NCBI GenBank assembly: GCA_937900425.1
Contig: CALCDT010000299.1
Coordinates: forward strand, 1-26,837
Direction of reading: 5' to 3'
Length of the DNA stretch: 26,837 nt
DNA from: an uncultured Alphaproteobacteria bacterium
Lineage (GTDB): Bacteria > Pseudomonadota > Alphaproteobacteria > Rhizobiales > Pleomorphomonadaceae
Positions 16,316 through 24,745 of this stretch are shown here, piece by piece; the stretch's first letter is position 1; each line of letters starts with the position of its first letter. Under the pieces are notes generated by a model. The model saw nothing but the letters and a program-made list of their open reading frames with translations. It was not told the DNA's origin and did no database searches. The position numbers and the translations under genes were made by a program.

Positions 16316-17607
16316 CGGGACTCACGTCGTGGACGGGGCTGCCGTGATCCTATCAGGTCGGCGAAGGGAGGCGAACCAAGGCACGGAAGCGATCCGGGCG
16401 CTCCGACGCTCGGAAGTCGGGCGAGGCGAGGATGCCGGCCGAGGCGGGAGGGCCGGCGATGTTGGGCGCGACCGGCCGCGTCACGATGGCGGGGCAGGCC
16501 GATCCATCCGACCCGGCGGGCATCACCGTCCTATCCAGCCACACGGTAACCGGATACAAAATTCGCATAAGATAGATTATGGAACTTACATCTCAACGAG
16601 GGATATGCCGGATTGCCTTTTCCCATCATGGTGTTGTTCGCATCGAGGGCTTCCCATCGAAAGGATCTCCCTTCGCTCAGCTCTTCGTTCGACTCCTCGC
16701 TTTCCGGCTCCGACGACTCCCATCCCGATGGCGAGCCCGCCGTCGAGACGCGAGCCGAATGCAGCGACCCGCATGATCCGCCAATGGACCTTGTCGCGGT
16801 GATGCTTGTCGGCCGGCGCCCCAAAACCCGGCGCCCCAAGGCCGTGCGAGGCAGTTGATGCGCTCCCTGATGCGCTGCTCGGCAGAAGAGGCAAACCGCG
16901 TTCGCTCGACGCGTCGCCGACCGACCGGACGATGTGGCCTTTGCCCGCCCGACCTCTCGATCGAGACGCCCGGTATGGTCCGCCGTCTCCGCTTCCCGTG
17001 GTCACGACTATCCGCCCGCGAGGGTCTCGGCGAAGCAATGGCCGCAGGCGTGCACGCCATCGCCGCCGCAAAGGCAGCGATGGCCTCGTCACAGCCGGAC
17101 GTCGATGCGAGAAGGCCGATGCAGGTGCCCGCGCGGCGCCACCGCTCGCTCCCGGCAGAGGACGACACCCCGGCACACGTCCGCACGCCGGTCGCCGGTC
17201 GTCACACCGCCATTCCTCACCGGGTTTCCGGCCCTGCGACGACCATGGCCGCACCGGGACGAACGCGGCCCGCATCCTGCCGGCATTCCCGCTCGCCCGG
17301 GCACATCTGCTTCGCCCCGCCGCAAGAACGCCAGCTGTTCGTGCCCGTCCGGCGGACGGTTCCGGCTGCGGTCCTGCACGGGGTTTTCGCGGTGAAGGTC
17401 CATTCCGTCGCCGTCGGCGCGTTCGCCGCCCATCCGGGCGAACCCGCGGCGGAGCGCGGCCGGGGCCCGCGGCATCTTGACCTTCACCGGTCGGCGCACG
17501 AAATCCGGCACGCGGCTGACGGAGATGTGCGAGGCTCCGGGCTCTTTCCCGCGGCCCGCCTCGCGCCAGCCGACCTGTCCGTCCCTCGTTCAAGGAGAAG
17601 ACATTCC
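16316..17607. other. Intergenic region of about 1.3 kb, no gene recognised
   Basis: Many open frames cross this stretch on both strands, including one open from 16855 into the next gene, but their translations are arginine- and proline-rich and lack domain-like patterns. High GC content alone produces such frames. What can be seen is an AT-rich patch (about 16545-16620) with a possible mazG promoter, and a short tandem repeat: CCGGCGCCCCAA at 16813-16824 and again at 16828-16839. Decayed coding sequence is possible but no family is recognisable. Confidence 0.5.
16569..16596 (-). promoter_or_regulatory. Possible promoter upstream of mazG
   Basis: On the minus strand, TTGAGA (plus 16591-16596) and TATCTT (plus 16569-16574) are 16 bases apart. 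They sit in the only AT-rich patch of this intergenic stretch and read towards mazG. The leader would be about 250 bases. The match is moderate. Confidence 0.35.
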
Positions 17608-17976
17608 ATGTCCGTCGTCAGCAAGGCCGCCGTCACCGGAAAGGAACCGACGCCGCTTTCGATGGCGCTCGGCGAGATCGACAGCCTGTTCAAGGCCGAC
17701 GACTACGCCGGCGTCGCCGCGGTCTGCGCCCGCACCGTCGCCGACCATCCGCAGGTGAAATACATGGTCGAGGAGGCTCTGCCCTCGCGGGTCTACGACC
17801 ACGTCCTCGCCCGCACCGGTGAAGCCGCGGCCCTCGTCACCTACACGCTGAAAAACCCGACCTGGACCGTCGACCTGCAGCGTGTCGCCACCGATCCCGC
17901 CGCCTTCGCCGCCATGGCGACCGCGATCGAGGAAAAGGTCCGCGCGATCGCCGAGAGCCGCCGCAAGCCGCACTGA
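17608..17976 (+). CDS. Small hypothetical protein, mostly helical
   Basis: The family is not recognised. The 122-residue product is soluble, with no signal peptide, membrane segment or cysteine cluster. It looks all-helical: LSMALGEIDSLFKADDYAGV, AVCARTVADHPQVKYMVEEA, RVYDHVLARTGEAAALVTY, then DLQRVATDPAAFAAMATAIE and a basic end, AESRRKPH. The frame is open for about 750 bases upstream, but AAGGAG at 17592-17597, ten bases before ATG 17608, marks the start, and amino-acid use becomes protein-like only from there. It stands alone: a GC-rich hairpin follows, and the next operon begins 350 bases later. That it is a real gene is likely; no function is offered. Confidence 0.72.
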   Translation: MSVVSKAAVTGKEPTPLSMALGEIDSLFKADDYAGVAAVCARTVADHPQVKYMVEEALPSRVYDHVLARTGEAAALVTYTLKNPTWTVDLQRVATDPAAFAAMATAIEEKVRAIAESRRKPH

Positions 17977-18326
17977 ACCTGATCGCCGGCCGCCCCGCGC
18001 GGCCACCAATCCCCGAGCGCCGGGCCGGTCGACGGGCCGGCGCTCGCGCCGTTTCAAGCCCGGTTTCCGTCCCCCGCGCCCGGCGCCTTCGGCAGTGTCT
18101 TCCGTGACGTCCTCGGTTCCATCGCCGGGACCGCGCCACCCCATTCGCCTCCCACGACTGTCTCTCGCCGGTCTGTCGGCGGTCATGCCGCCCACTCGGC
18201 GGAGCACCACCGCGTCCGTCGTTGCAACCTTGAATTTTTCTGTTGATTTCAGCTTCTGAAAGTTGAGAACTAGGGAGGGCATCGATTAGTCATTGCACTC
18301 ACTGATTGTGTTCCGGGGGTATCGGG
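17977..18326 (+). promoter_or_regulatory. Leader region of the Srf-like operon
   Basis: No gene is seen in these 350 bases. The last 100 bases (from about 18220) are distinctly AT-richer than anything nearby and contain several TTG-type hexamers (TTGAAT 18230, TTGATT 18243, TTGAGA 18263), as expected for a promoter. No -35/-10 pair with proper spacing stands out, so the start site cannot be named. Confidence 0.4.
18014..18046 (+). terminator. Strong GC hairpin after the small hypothetical gene
   Basis: CGAGCGCCGG (18014-18023) pairs perfectly with CCGGCGCTCG (18037-18046), with two more pairs inside a bulge. It begins 38 bases after the stop at 17976. Only GTTT follows a few bases later, so it is a T-poor terminator or a transcript-stabilising hairpin. 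Confidence 0.5.
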
Positions 18327-20192
18327 GTGACCACGAACTGGACGTTCCTGACGAGCCGCTCCCTCGCCGGCCTCGCCGAGCCGCGCATCGACGGCACGCC
18401 GCTCTACGATCGCTACGCCGAGTTGCGCGACCTCGTCGCCGGAAGCGTCGGTGACGACGTCGCCGACTTCTTCGCCCGTCCGCAGGTGACGCGCGGCAAC
18501 GGATCGGCGCCGACGTCCGTCGCGTGGTACGGGCCGCACAGCGGTGCGGCCCTGCGCTGGCGCGATCTCGACGACGACAGCCGCACCCGCGTCGCCGGCA
18601 CCGTCGGCGGCCTGATCTCGCGCCTCAAACCGCTGCTCGACCCGCCCGGCGACGGCCGGCTCGTCGCCCGCTGCCTCATGCTGCCGGCGCTCGCCGACGA
18701 TCTTCTCGTCGTCGAAGGCCAGCCCATCCTCACCAACTGGGGTCTCGTTCCGGAGGAGGCGGTCGATTCGCCCGCCGAGCGCCTGCGCCTTCACGAGAAA
18801 GGCCTCGGCCGCTTCGCACCCTGGCTGCCGCCGCCGCCGTTCCGGGACGAGGACGTCCTCGTCGTCGGCGGCCCGGCAGACCCGGTGCCCGAACCGGCCT
18901 TCGCGCCGGGAAGCACCGCGCAGAGGCCGCAGCCCGCCGCGGCCTCGCAGGACCAGCCGGCACCGATCCGGCAAGCCTCCACCGGCGCCGCTCCTGCGGG
19001 CGCGGTCGCACCCGTGATCCTGGAGGAGCGCCGCTGCAACTGGCTGCCGGTGGCGATCGCCGCCGGCCTCGCCCTCCTGCTTCTCCTGCTGCTGCTCGTC
19101 CCGGGCGTTCTCCTCTATCCGCCGCCGTCCGCGCCGGCGCTCTCGGCCGCGCTGGTGGCCGAAAGCGAGGCGGCGCTGCGGCAGCGGATCGACGCCCTGC
19201 GGGCAGCACTCGGCGCCGACGTCTGCACCGCGGTTCCCGGCGGTCTGCCGGCGGAGATCGAGGGCCTGCTGCCGCCGGCGCCGGGGCGAACGCTGGCCCC
19301 GCGGATCGGCCCGCCGGCGACGACGGACGTGGCTGGCGGGCCAGGCGAGAGTGGTTCACCGCCCTCCTCCGCTCCCGACGCGTCGCCCGTGACGGTGCCG
19401 CCGTCGCCGCGCCAGATCCTTTCGCCCGGCGGTCCCGGCGACGCGTCGCTGGTCGACCGGCTCGACCGCGCCGCCGTCCTCGTCGTCGCCCCCGATCCGC
19501 GCCGTCCGGGGACAGCCGCCACCGGCACCGGCTTCTTCGTCAACGCCGTCGATGTCGTCACCAACCTTCACGTCGTCGAGGACGCCGACCCGGCGGCGAT
19601 CCATGTCGTCAACACCGCGCTCGGCCGTCCGCTCACCGGACGCCTCGTCGCCCGCTCGTCGGGCGGGGGCGCCGAGATCGGCCGCGCCGACTTCGCCGTC
19701 GTCCGCCTCGGCGAGGCGCCGGCCCACGACACACTGCCGCTGACGCCCGAGATCCGCCGCCTCGGCAACGTCATGGCCTACGGCTACCCCGCCGTCGTCA
19801 TGGAGACGGACGCCACCTACGCCTGCCTGCTGGCGGGCGATCCGGCTTGTGTGCCCGTCGGCTCGGTGACGACCGGCATCGTCTCGGCGCTGCAGACCGG
19901 CGAGGGCGGCCTCGGCCTCGCCGTCCACACCGCGGCGATAGCCTCGGGAAACAGCGGCGGCCCGCTCGTCGACTATTGCGGCCGGGTCGCCGGCATCAAC
20001 ACCTTCCTGCGCCGCGACGACGACGTCGGCCTCGCCCTCAACTTCGCCCAGACGTCCTCTTCACTCTCCGCTTTCCTCGCCGCCAACGACATCGCCTTCG
20101 AGGAAAGCACCGGCGCGTGCTCGCTCGTCACCGCCGAGGCGCCCCCGACTGCCGCCGAGCCGGGGGAGGCACCCTCCCCCGCCACGCCCTGA
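18327..20192 (+). CDS. Membrane-anchored trypsin-like serine protease of the Srf-like operon
   Basis: The 621-residue product has three parts. Residues 1 to about 150 form a domain with no known name that recurs in the next gene (compare LLVVEGQPILTNWG here with VYEVAGHPVLAAWG there). A proline/alanine-rich stretch and one transmembrane segment (WLPVAIAAGLALLLLLLLLV, about 238-263) follow. After a second low-complexity linker comes an HtrA/trypsin-type protease domain with a complete triad: His415 in VVTNLHVVED, Asp455 in RADFAVVRL, and Ser543 in AIASGNSGGPLVDYCG. Positive RR before the segment and cysteines concentrated after it (DVC, YAC, PAC, DYC, GAC) suggest a periplasmic protease with the N-terminal domain in the cytoplasm. 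There is no PDZ domain. GTG 18327 is preceded by GGGGG; an in-frame TTG at 18306 is less likely. It is the first gene of a four-gene operon, with 15 bases to the next. Confidence 0.85.
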   Translation: MTTNWTFLTSRSLAGLAEPRIDGTPLYDRYAELRDLVAGSVGDDVADFFARPQVTRGNGSAPTSVAWYGPHSGAALRWRDLDDDSRTRVAGTVGGLISRLKPLLDPPGDGRLVARCLMLPALADDLLVVEGQPILTNWGLVPEEAVDSPAERLRLHEKGLGRFAPWLPPPPFRDEDVLVVGGPADPVPEPAFAPGSTAQRPQPAAASQDQPAPIRQASTGAAPAGAVAPVILEERRCNWLPVAIAAGLALLLLLLLLVPGVLLYPPPSAPALSAALVAESEAALRQRIDALRAALGADVCTAVPGGLPAEIEGLLPPAPGRTLAPRIGPPATTDVAGGPGESGSPPSSAPDASPVTVPPSPRQILSPGGPGDASLVDRLDRAAVLVVAPDPRRPGTAATGTGFFVNAVDVVTNLHVVEDADPAAIHVVNTALGRPLTGRLVARSSGGGAEIGRADFAVVRLGEAPAHDTLPLTPEIRRLGNVMAYGYPAVVMETDATYACLLAGDPACVPVGSVTTGIVSALQTGEGGLGLAVHTAAIASGNSGGPLVDYCGRVAGINTFLRRDDDVGLALNFAQTSSSLSAFLAANDIAFEESTGACSLVTAEAPPTAAEPGEAPSPATP

Positions 20193-20207
20193 CCGGGGCG
20201 CCCGCCG

Positions 20208-21575
20208 ATGCAGACAACCCGTATCCACCGCTCGGACATCACCCGCATCCGCCCGCTGTCGGCGGCGACCCGTGGCGACCACGGCCTGTTGTCCGGCGAA
20301 CTGGAACGCCGGCTCGGTCCCGAAGCGGCGGCGCTGCTGTCCGAGCCCGTGATCGCGGCGGATGGCGCCACGATCGACTGGCACGTTCCGGGGCGCGTCA
20401 CCGGCGTCCCCCTCGCCCGACTCGCCGAGCCGCGCCGCGCCGCCATGCTCGCCGAACTCGACCGCATCGCGAGCGGCGTGCTGGCGCTGGCCGACAGGCT
20501 GGAGCGCAAGGGCTCTGCCACCGAGCGCGATCTCGCCCGTGCCCTGCGCGAGGCGATGACCGTTCCCGACCCGAGCGAGGACCACGTCTACGAGGTCGCC
20601 GGCCACCCGGTCCTCGCGGCCTGGGGCCACGTCGGTGAACGGGGGCAGGGTTTCCGGCCGGGGCTTTCCGTCGCCGCGCCGATCTCACCGGCCGGAGACG
20701 AAACGCTGCCGCCCCGCTTCCGCGGCACGGCGCCGCCCCCCGCCGAAACCGACGCGGGGACCACCTTGTCGCCGGCGGCCGACGTGGCCACGGCCGCCAC
20801 CATGCCCGCCGCGATCGTCCGGGCACCCTTCCCCTGGCTGCTGCTGCTGTTGTGGCTGTTGCTGGCCGCAATCGTCGCCGCGATCCTGGCGCTGCTGCTC
20901 AGGGCCTGCGCCATCGCCCCGCTCCTCGGCCTCTTCGGCATCGCCGGCGCCTGTCCCGGCGGCGGTGCCGCCCTCGCCGCCGTCGCCGGCCTCAGGGCCG
21001 AGATGATCCGGCTCGAAGACGCGCTGGCCGACCGGGTGGCGGACTGTCCTCCCTTTGCCGCCACCCTCGCACCCGTAGAACCGTTGGATCACGTCGATCC
21101 GCTGCCGATCCCTGCCGAAGACCGCACCGACGTCGCTCCCTCGGACATCGACGAGCGCATCGCGGATCTCTCCCGGGGCGATCTCGAGATCACCCTCGCC
21201 TGGAACGGCGTCGCCGACCTCGATCTCGGGGTGACCTTCGACTGCCCCGGAAGCGGCCCGGTCCGCATCGAATACTCGAAAGTCCGCCAGTTGGTCTGCG
21301 GCGGCGAACTCGACACCGACGCCAACGGCCGGCAGACGCTGACGCAGACGCCGGTCGAGCACGTCGTCTTCGCCGACGCCGCCGCGATCCCGCCAGGACC
21401 GATCACGGTCCACGTCACCTACTTCAAGCCGAACACCGATCCGGCCGACACCGTCCCCTACACGGTCGAGATCCGCCGCGGCGACGAGCGCGAGACCTTC
21501 ACGGGCGTCGCGCGCCGCGACGAAGCCGAGAAGCCCCGGCCCGTCACCACCTTCACCGAGCGAGCACCGCAATGA
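20208..21575 (+). CDS. Single-pass membrane protein with YfaP/DUF2135-like C-terminal domain (srfA position)
   Basis: The 455-residue protein opens with the same kind of domain as its upstream neighbour: LLSEPVIAADGATIDW, a leucine-rich helical stretch, then VYEVAGHPVLAAWGHVGE. A proline-rich linker leads to a strong transmembrane segment, FPWLLLLLWLLLAAIVAAIL, starting at residue 208. From about residue 325, GDLEITLAWNGVADLDLGVT, QLVCGGELDTDANGR and PITVHVTYFKPNTDPAD form the beta-sandwich pattern of YfaP/DUF2135-type domains, presumably in the periplasm. The position directly before a srfB homologue is that of srfA in Salmonella, but I cannot claim homology to SrfA itself. Its stop overlaps the next start (ATGA, 21572-21575). 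A binding or sensing role is inferred; no catalytic residues are evident. Confidence 0.75.
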   Translation: MQTTRIHRSDITRIRPLSAATRGDHGLLSGELERRLGPEAAALLSEPVIAADGATIDWHVPGRVTGVPLARLAEPRRAAMLAELDRIASGVLALADRLERKGSATERDLARALREAMTVPDPSEDHVYEVAGHPVLAAWGHVGERGQGFRPGLSVAAPISPAGDETLPPRFRGTAPPPAETDAGTTLSPAADVATAATMPAAIVRAPFPWLLLLLWLLLAAIVAAILALLLRACAIAPLLGLFGIAGACPGGGAALAAVAGLRAEMIRLEDALADRVADCPPFAATLAPVEPLDHVDPLPIPAEDRTDVAPSDIDERIADLSRGDLEITLAWNGVADLDLGVTFDCPGSGPVRIEYSKVRQLVCGGELDTDANGRQTLTQTPVEHVVFADAAAIPPGPITVHVTYFKPNTDPADTVPYTVEIRRGDERETFTGVARRDEAEKPRPVTTFTERAPQ

Positions 21576-24500
21576 CCGAACCGGGTGAGACGATGCGCGA
21601 CGACCTCGTCCTGGTGCCGAATTCCGGCGTCCAGTTCGTCCGCTTCGGCTTCAACGTCGACGCGCTGCCGCGCTTCGAGCGCAGCTTCATCGAACGGGCC
21701 TACGACGTCGGCGCCCGCACCGAGGACGGGTCGCCGGTTCCGTCCTGGCGCCTCCTCGCCGGCTGGAACGCCGACGACCCGGCGGAGCCGCCGCCCAACG
21801 AGCCGGAAGACGGCGACCTCACCTATTCGATCAACAAATACAAGGCTCTCGAACCCTTTCTGCGCAAATGGGTCCCGGTCCCCTACCTCAAGATCCTGAA
21901 GAACGCCTCCGGAGTGCTTCGCGAGATGCACGACGACGGGCCGACCAACTGGGTGCGCGTCCGCGTCGTGGACAATCCCGACCGCAGGAGCGAGGAGGAT
22001 CCGAGTCACGTCGCCGTCTTCGCCTTCGATACTCTGATCGAGGATTATTCCGAGGAAGCCGAACCGGTGAGGCGCGAGCCGGAGCCCGCTCGCGGAGCGG
22101 CGGCGGAGGCCGGCGCGGAGGCACCCTACGTTCCCTATACCGAGCCGCGGGCGCGGGACGTCACCAATCCGCGCCGTTTCGCCTTCGTATCCCATATCCG
22201 CAACATCGACCGCTTCCTGTCGGACGTTCACGACGACCCGGCGACCGGGACCACCTTCGATCACCAGAAATGGGTGGTCGACTGGCTCGAGGCCCTGTTC
22301 CTCGAATTCCTGACGGTCTCCGTCGCGCCGCGCCGCCTGCGCCCCGGCGACATCCGCCACCACCTCGAACACGTCGCCCGCTGGATCGCCTTCCTCGAAC
22401 TGCTGCGCGTCGCCCTCGCCCCGCCGCGGGTGCGCTTCGTCGACACGCTGTCGAGCAAGGCCCGCTATTCGCCGGTCGACGTCGACCTCATCCTCGACGT
22501 CGGCAACAGCCGCACCTGCGGGATCCTGATCGAGGACTACCCGAACCAGGACGATCTCGGCCTCGCCGGCGCGATGACGCTGAAGCTGCAGGACGTCGCC
22601 GAGCCGGAAACCGTCTATGGCGAACCGTTCGAGAGCCACGTCGAGTTCGCCCAGGCCTGGTTCGGCTACGACAGCCTGTCGCGGGACAGCGGCCGCGAGC
22701 GGGCGTTCTTCTGGCCGAGCCCGGTGCGGGTCGGGCAGGAGGCGACGCGCCTGCGCAACCGCCAGCAGGGCGGCACCGACACGCTCTGCGGCATGTCGAG
22801 CCCGAAACGCTATCTCTGGGACGTCGCCGAGGCGACCCAGCCCTGGCGCTTTCCGGCGAGCGACCACGTCGACGACACTCCGCCGCCCATCGGCCTCAGG
22901 CTGCGCCGCTTCGTCAACGCCAACGGCGACGTGCTGAGCCGGATGAAACGCGAGCACAAGCTGTTCGCCGCGCTCTATCCCGGCCGCCGCGCCGACGACC
23001 TCACCCGTCTCAGCCCCCGCTTCGGCTACTCCCGATCGGCGATCTACAGCTTCATGCTGGCGGAGGTGATCTGGCAGGCCTTCGTCATGATCAACAACCC
23101 GGAGGTACGCCGCAAGCGCAACCAGAGCGAGGCGCCGCGCCGCCTGCGCCGGGTCATCCTCACCCTTCCCTCCGCGGTGCCGACCCGCGAGCAGCGCATC
23201 ATGAAGGCACGGGCCGAGAGCGCCTGCGACCTGATCTGGGATCTGATGGGCTGGTCGAAGGCGCCGCCGCCCGGCACCGTCCGGCCGAAGGTCGAGGTGA
23301 GCTGGGACGAGGCCTCCTGCGTCCAGCTGGTCTGGCTCTACGGCGAGATCGCGGAGAAGTTCGCCAGCAACATCGAGGGCTTCTTCCGCCTCGCCGGCCG
23401 GCCGCGGCGCCGCTTCACGCCCGAGACGCCGCCCGATCCCGCAGCGGCGCCGGAGCCGTCGCTGCGCGTCGCGTCGGTCGACGTCGGCGGCGGCACCACC
23501 GACCTGATGATCACCACCTATTTCCAGAAGGACAACCGCGCCATCGAGCCGGTCCAGACCTTCCGCGAGGGCGCGCGCACCGCCGGCGACGACATCACCC
23601 GCGCGATCATCGAGCGCGCGGTGCTGCCGGCGATCGAGGCCCACCTCAAGACCTGCGGCCTCGCCGAGCCGCGCCTGCTGCTGCGCCACCTCTTCGGCGG
23701 CGACCACGCCGACATCACCGTGCAGGAGACCAGCGAGCGCCGGCAATACGTCCAGCGCGTGCTGCACCCGGCCGCCCTCGCCCTGACGAGGGCCTCCGAA
23801 GAGATGCCGCCCCACGACTACGAGACGACCCGGACCCTCGCCCTCGCCGATCTGGTGCCGGCTCTCACGGCCGTGCCGGACCACACCCGCGACTATCTCG
23901 ACCGGCCCGCGGCCGAGCGCGGAGCGCGCGGCTTCCGCATCGACGAGGTTCCCGTCACCGTCGATTTCGAGATCCTGCGCAAGGCCGTGACCGAGATTCT
24001 CGGCCCCGTCGTCGACAATCTCGCCGAGGCGATCCACCATTTCGACGTCGACATGGTGCTGCTCTCGGGTCGCCCGTCCAAACTCGAAGCGGTGGTCGAC
24101 CTCTTCGCCGACGCCCTCGCCCTGACGCCGGACCGCATCCTGCCGCTGCACCGCTACCGGCCCGGCACCTGGTATCCGTTCCGCTCGCGCGACAACACCC
24201 GCATCGACGACCCGAAGACCGCGACCGTTGTCGGCGGCATGCTCTGCGCCCTCGCCGACCGCAGCATCCGCAACTTCATGCTCTACACCGACCGCCTCCA
24301 GATGCGCTCCACCGCCCGTTTCATCGGCGAACTCGAGGGCAACAACAAGCTCGTACCCGGCAAGGTTCTGTTCAGCGACGCCGACCTCGCCGACCGGCGC
24401 GCCGCCGCGGCGCCGCGCAGCCTGCGCTACTACTCCCGCATCATCCTCGGCTTCCGCCAGCTGCCGCACGAACGCTGGATCGCCTCGCCGCTCTACCAGA

Positions 24501-24745
24501 TCGCCGAGGCCAAGGGTGGCAACACACCGCCGAAGCCGATCGTGGTCGGGCTGGAGCGCGCCGAGGTCGACCTCGCCGAAGACGGCGACGCGATCCTCGA
24601 CCGCGAGAGCGCGCGCGAGGAACTGCGCATCGTCGAGGCCTTCGACGCCATGGGCAGCCCGGTGGCGCAGTCGATGTTCCTGACGCTCCGCACCATGGAC
24701 GACACCGCGAGCTACTGGCTCGATTCCGGGATTCTCACCGTATGA
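21572..24745 (+). CDS. srfB: SrfB-family protein with actin/Hsp70-like (ASKHA) ATPase motifs
   Basis: At 1057 residues it matches the size and conserved blocks of the 'virulence factor SrfB' family, named from Salmonella SsrB-regulated genes. The N terminus (DLVLVPNSGVQFVRFGFNVD, YSINKYKALEPFLRKWVPVP) is typical of the family. Three blocks show the ASKHA fold: phosphate-1 DLILDVGNSRTCGILIEDY (Asp309 region), phosphate-2 VASVDVGGGTTDLMITTYF (Asp637 region), and adenosine motif DMVLLSGRPSKLEAVVDLF (about 827). It has no signal peptide or membrane segment and is probably cytoplasmic. Both junctions are ATGA overlaps, so it is translated in step with the membrane protein before and the SrfC-like protein after. 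A second possible start at 21593 (MRDDLVLVPN) would shorten it by seven residues. Biochemical function is unknown for the family. Confidence 0.88.
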   Translation: MTEPGETMRDDLVLVPNSGVQFVRFGFNVDALPRFERSFIERAYDVGARTEDGSPVPSWRLLAGWNADDPAEPPPNEPEDGDLTYSINKYKALEPFLRKWVPVPYLKILKNASGVLREMHDDGPTNWVRVRVVDNPDRRSEEDPSHVAVFAFDTLIEDYSEEAEPVRREPEPARGAAAEAGAEAPYVPYTEPRARDVTNPRRFAFVSHIRNIDRFLSDVHDDPATGTTFDHQKWVVDWLEALFLEFLTVSVAPRRLRPGDIRHHLEHVARWIAFLELLRVALAPPRVRFVDTLSSKARYSPVDVDLILDVGNSRTCGILIEDYPNQDDLGLAGAMTLKLQDVAEPETVYGEPFESHVEFAQAWFGYDSLSRDSGRERAFFWPSPVRVGQEATRLRNRQQGGTDTLCGMSSPKRYLWDVAEATQPWRFPASDHVDDTPPPIGLRLRRFVNANGDVLSRMKREHKLFAALYPGRRADDLTRLSPRFGYSRSAIYSFMLAEVIWQAFVMINNPEVRRKRNQSEAPRRLRRVILTLPSAVPTREQRIMKARAESACDLIWDLMGWSKAPPPGTVRPKVEVSWDEASCVQLVWLYGEIAEKFASNIEGFFRLAGRPRRRFTPETPPDPAAAPEPSLRVASVDVGGGTTDLMITTYFQKDNRAIEPVQTFREGARTAGDDITRAIIERAVLPAIEAHLKTCGLAEPRLLLRHLFGGDHADITVQETSERRQYVQRVLHPAALALTRASEEMPPHDYETTRTLALADLVPALTAVPDHTRDYLDRPAAERGARGFRIDEVPVTVDFEILRKAVTEILGPVVDNLAEAIHHFDVDMVLLSGRPSKLEAVVDLFADALALTPDRILPLHRYRPGTWYPFRSRDNTRIDDPKTATVVGGMLCALADRSIRNFMLYTDRLQMRSTARFIGELEGNNKLVPGKVLFSDADLADRRAAAAPRSLRYYSRIILGFRQLPHERWIASPLYQIAEAKGGNTPPKPIVVGLERAEVDLAEDGDAILDRESAREELRIVEAFDAMGSPVAQSMFLTLRTMDDTASYWLDSGILTV

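Noticed and set aside
16353..16568. 71-residue minus-strand frame before mazG (MRILYPVTVWLDRT...)
   Set aside because: It looks somewhat protein-like, but has no ribosome binding site and its ATG lies upstream of the likely transcription start of the promoter at 16569-16596.
16855..17607. In-frame extension upstream of the small hypothetical gene
   Set aside because: It is arginine/proline-rich without pattern, and a strong Shine-Dalgarno at 17592-17597 marks ATG 17608 as the start.
19085..19115. CTG/CTC-rich runs encoding poly-leucine in the membrane segments
   Set aside because: They look like a slippage-prone repeat but are degenerate codons for a transmembrane helix, in frame and unremarkable; the second operon protein has a similar run near 20838.
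21458..24469. 1003-residue open frame antisense to srfB
   Set aside because: It is a mirror of strong codon bias; its translation is a valine/glutamate/arginine-rich mix without motifs, while the sense strand has clear SrfB and ASKHA blocks.
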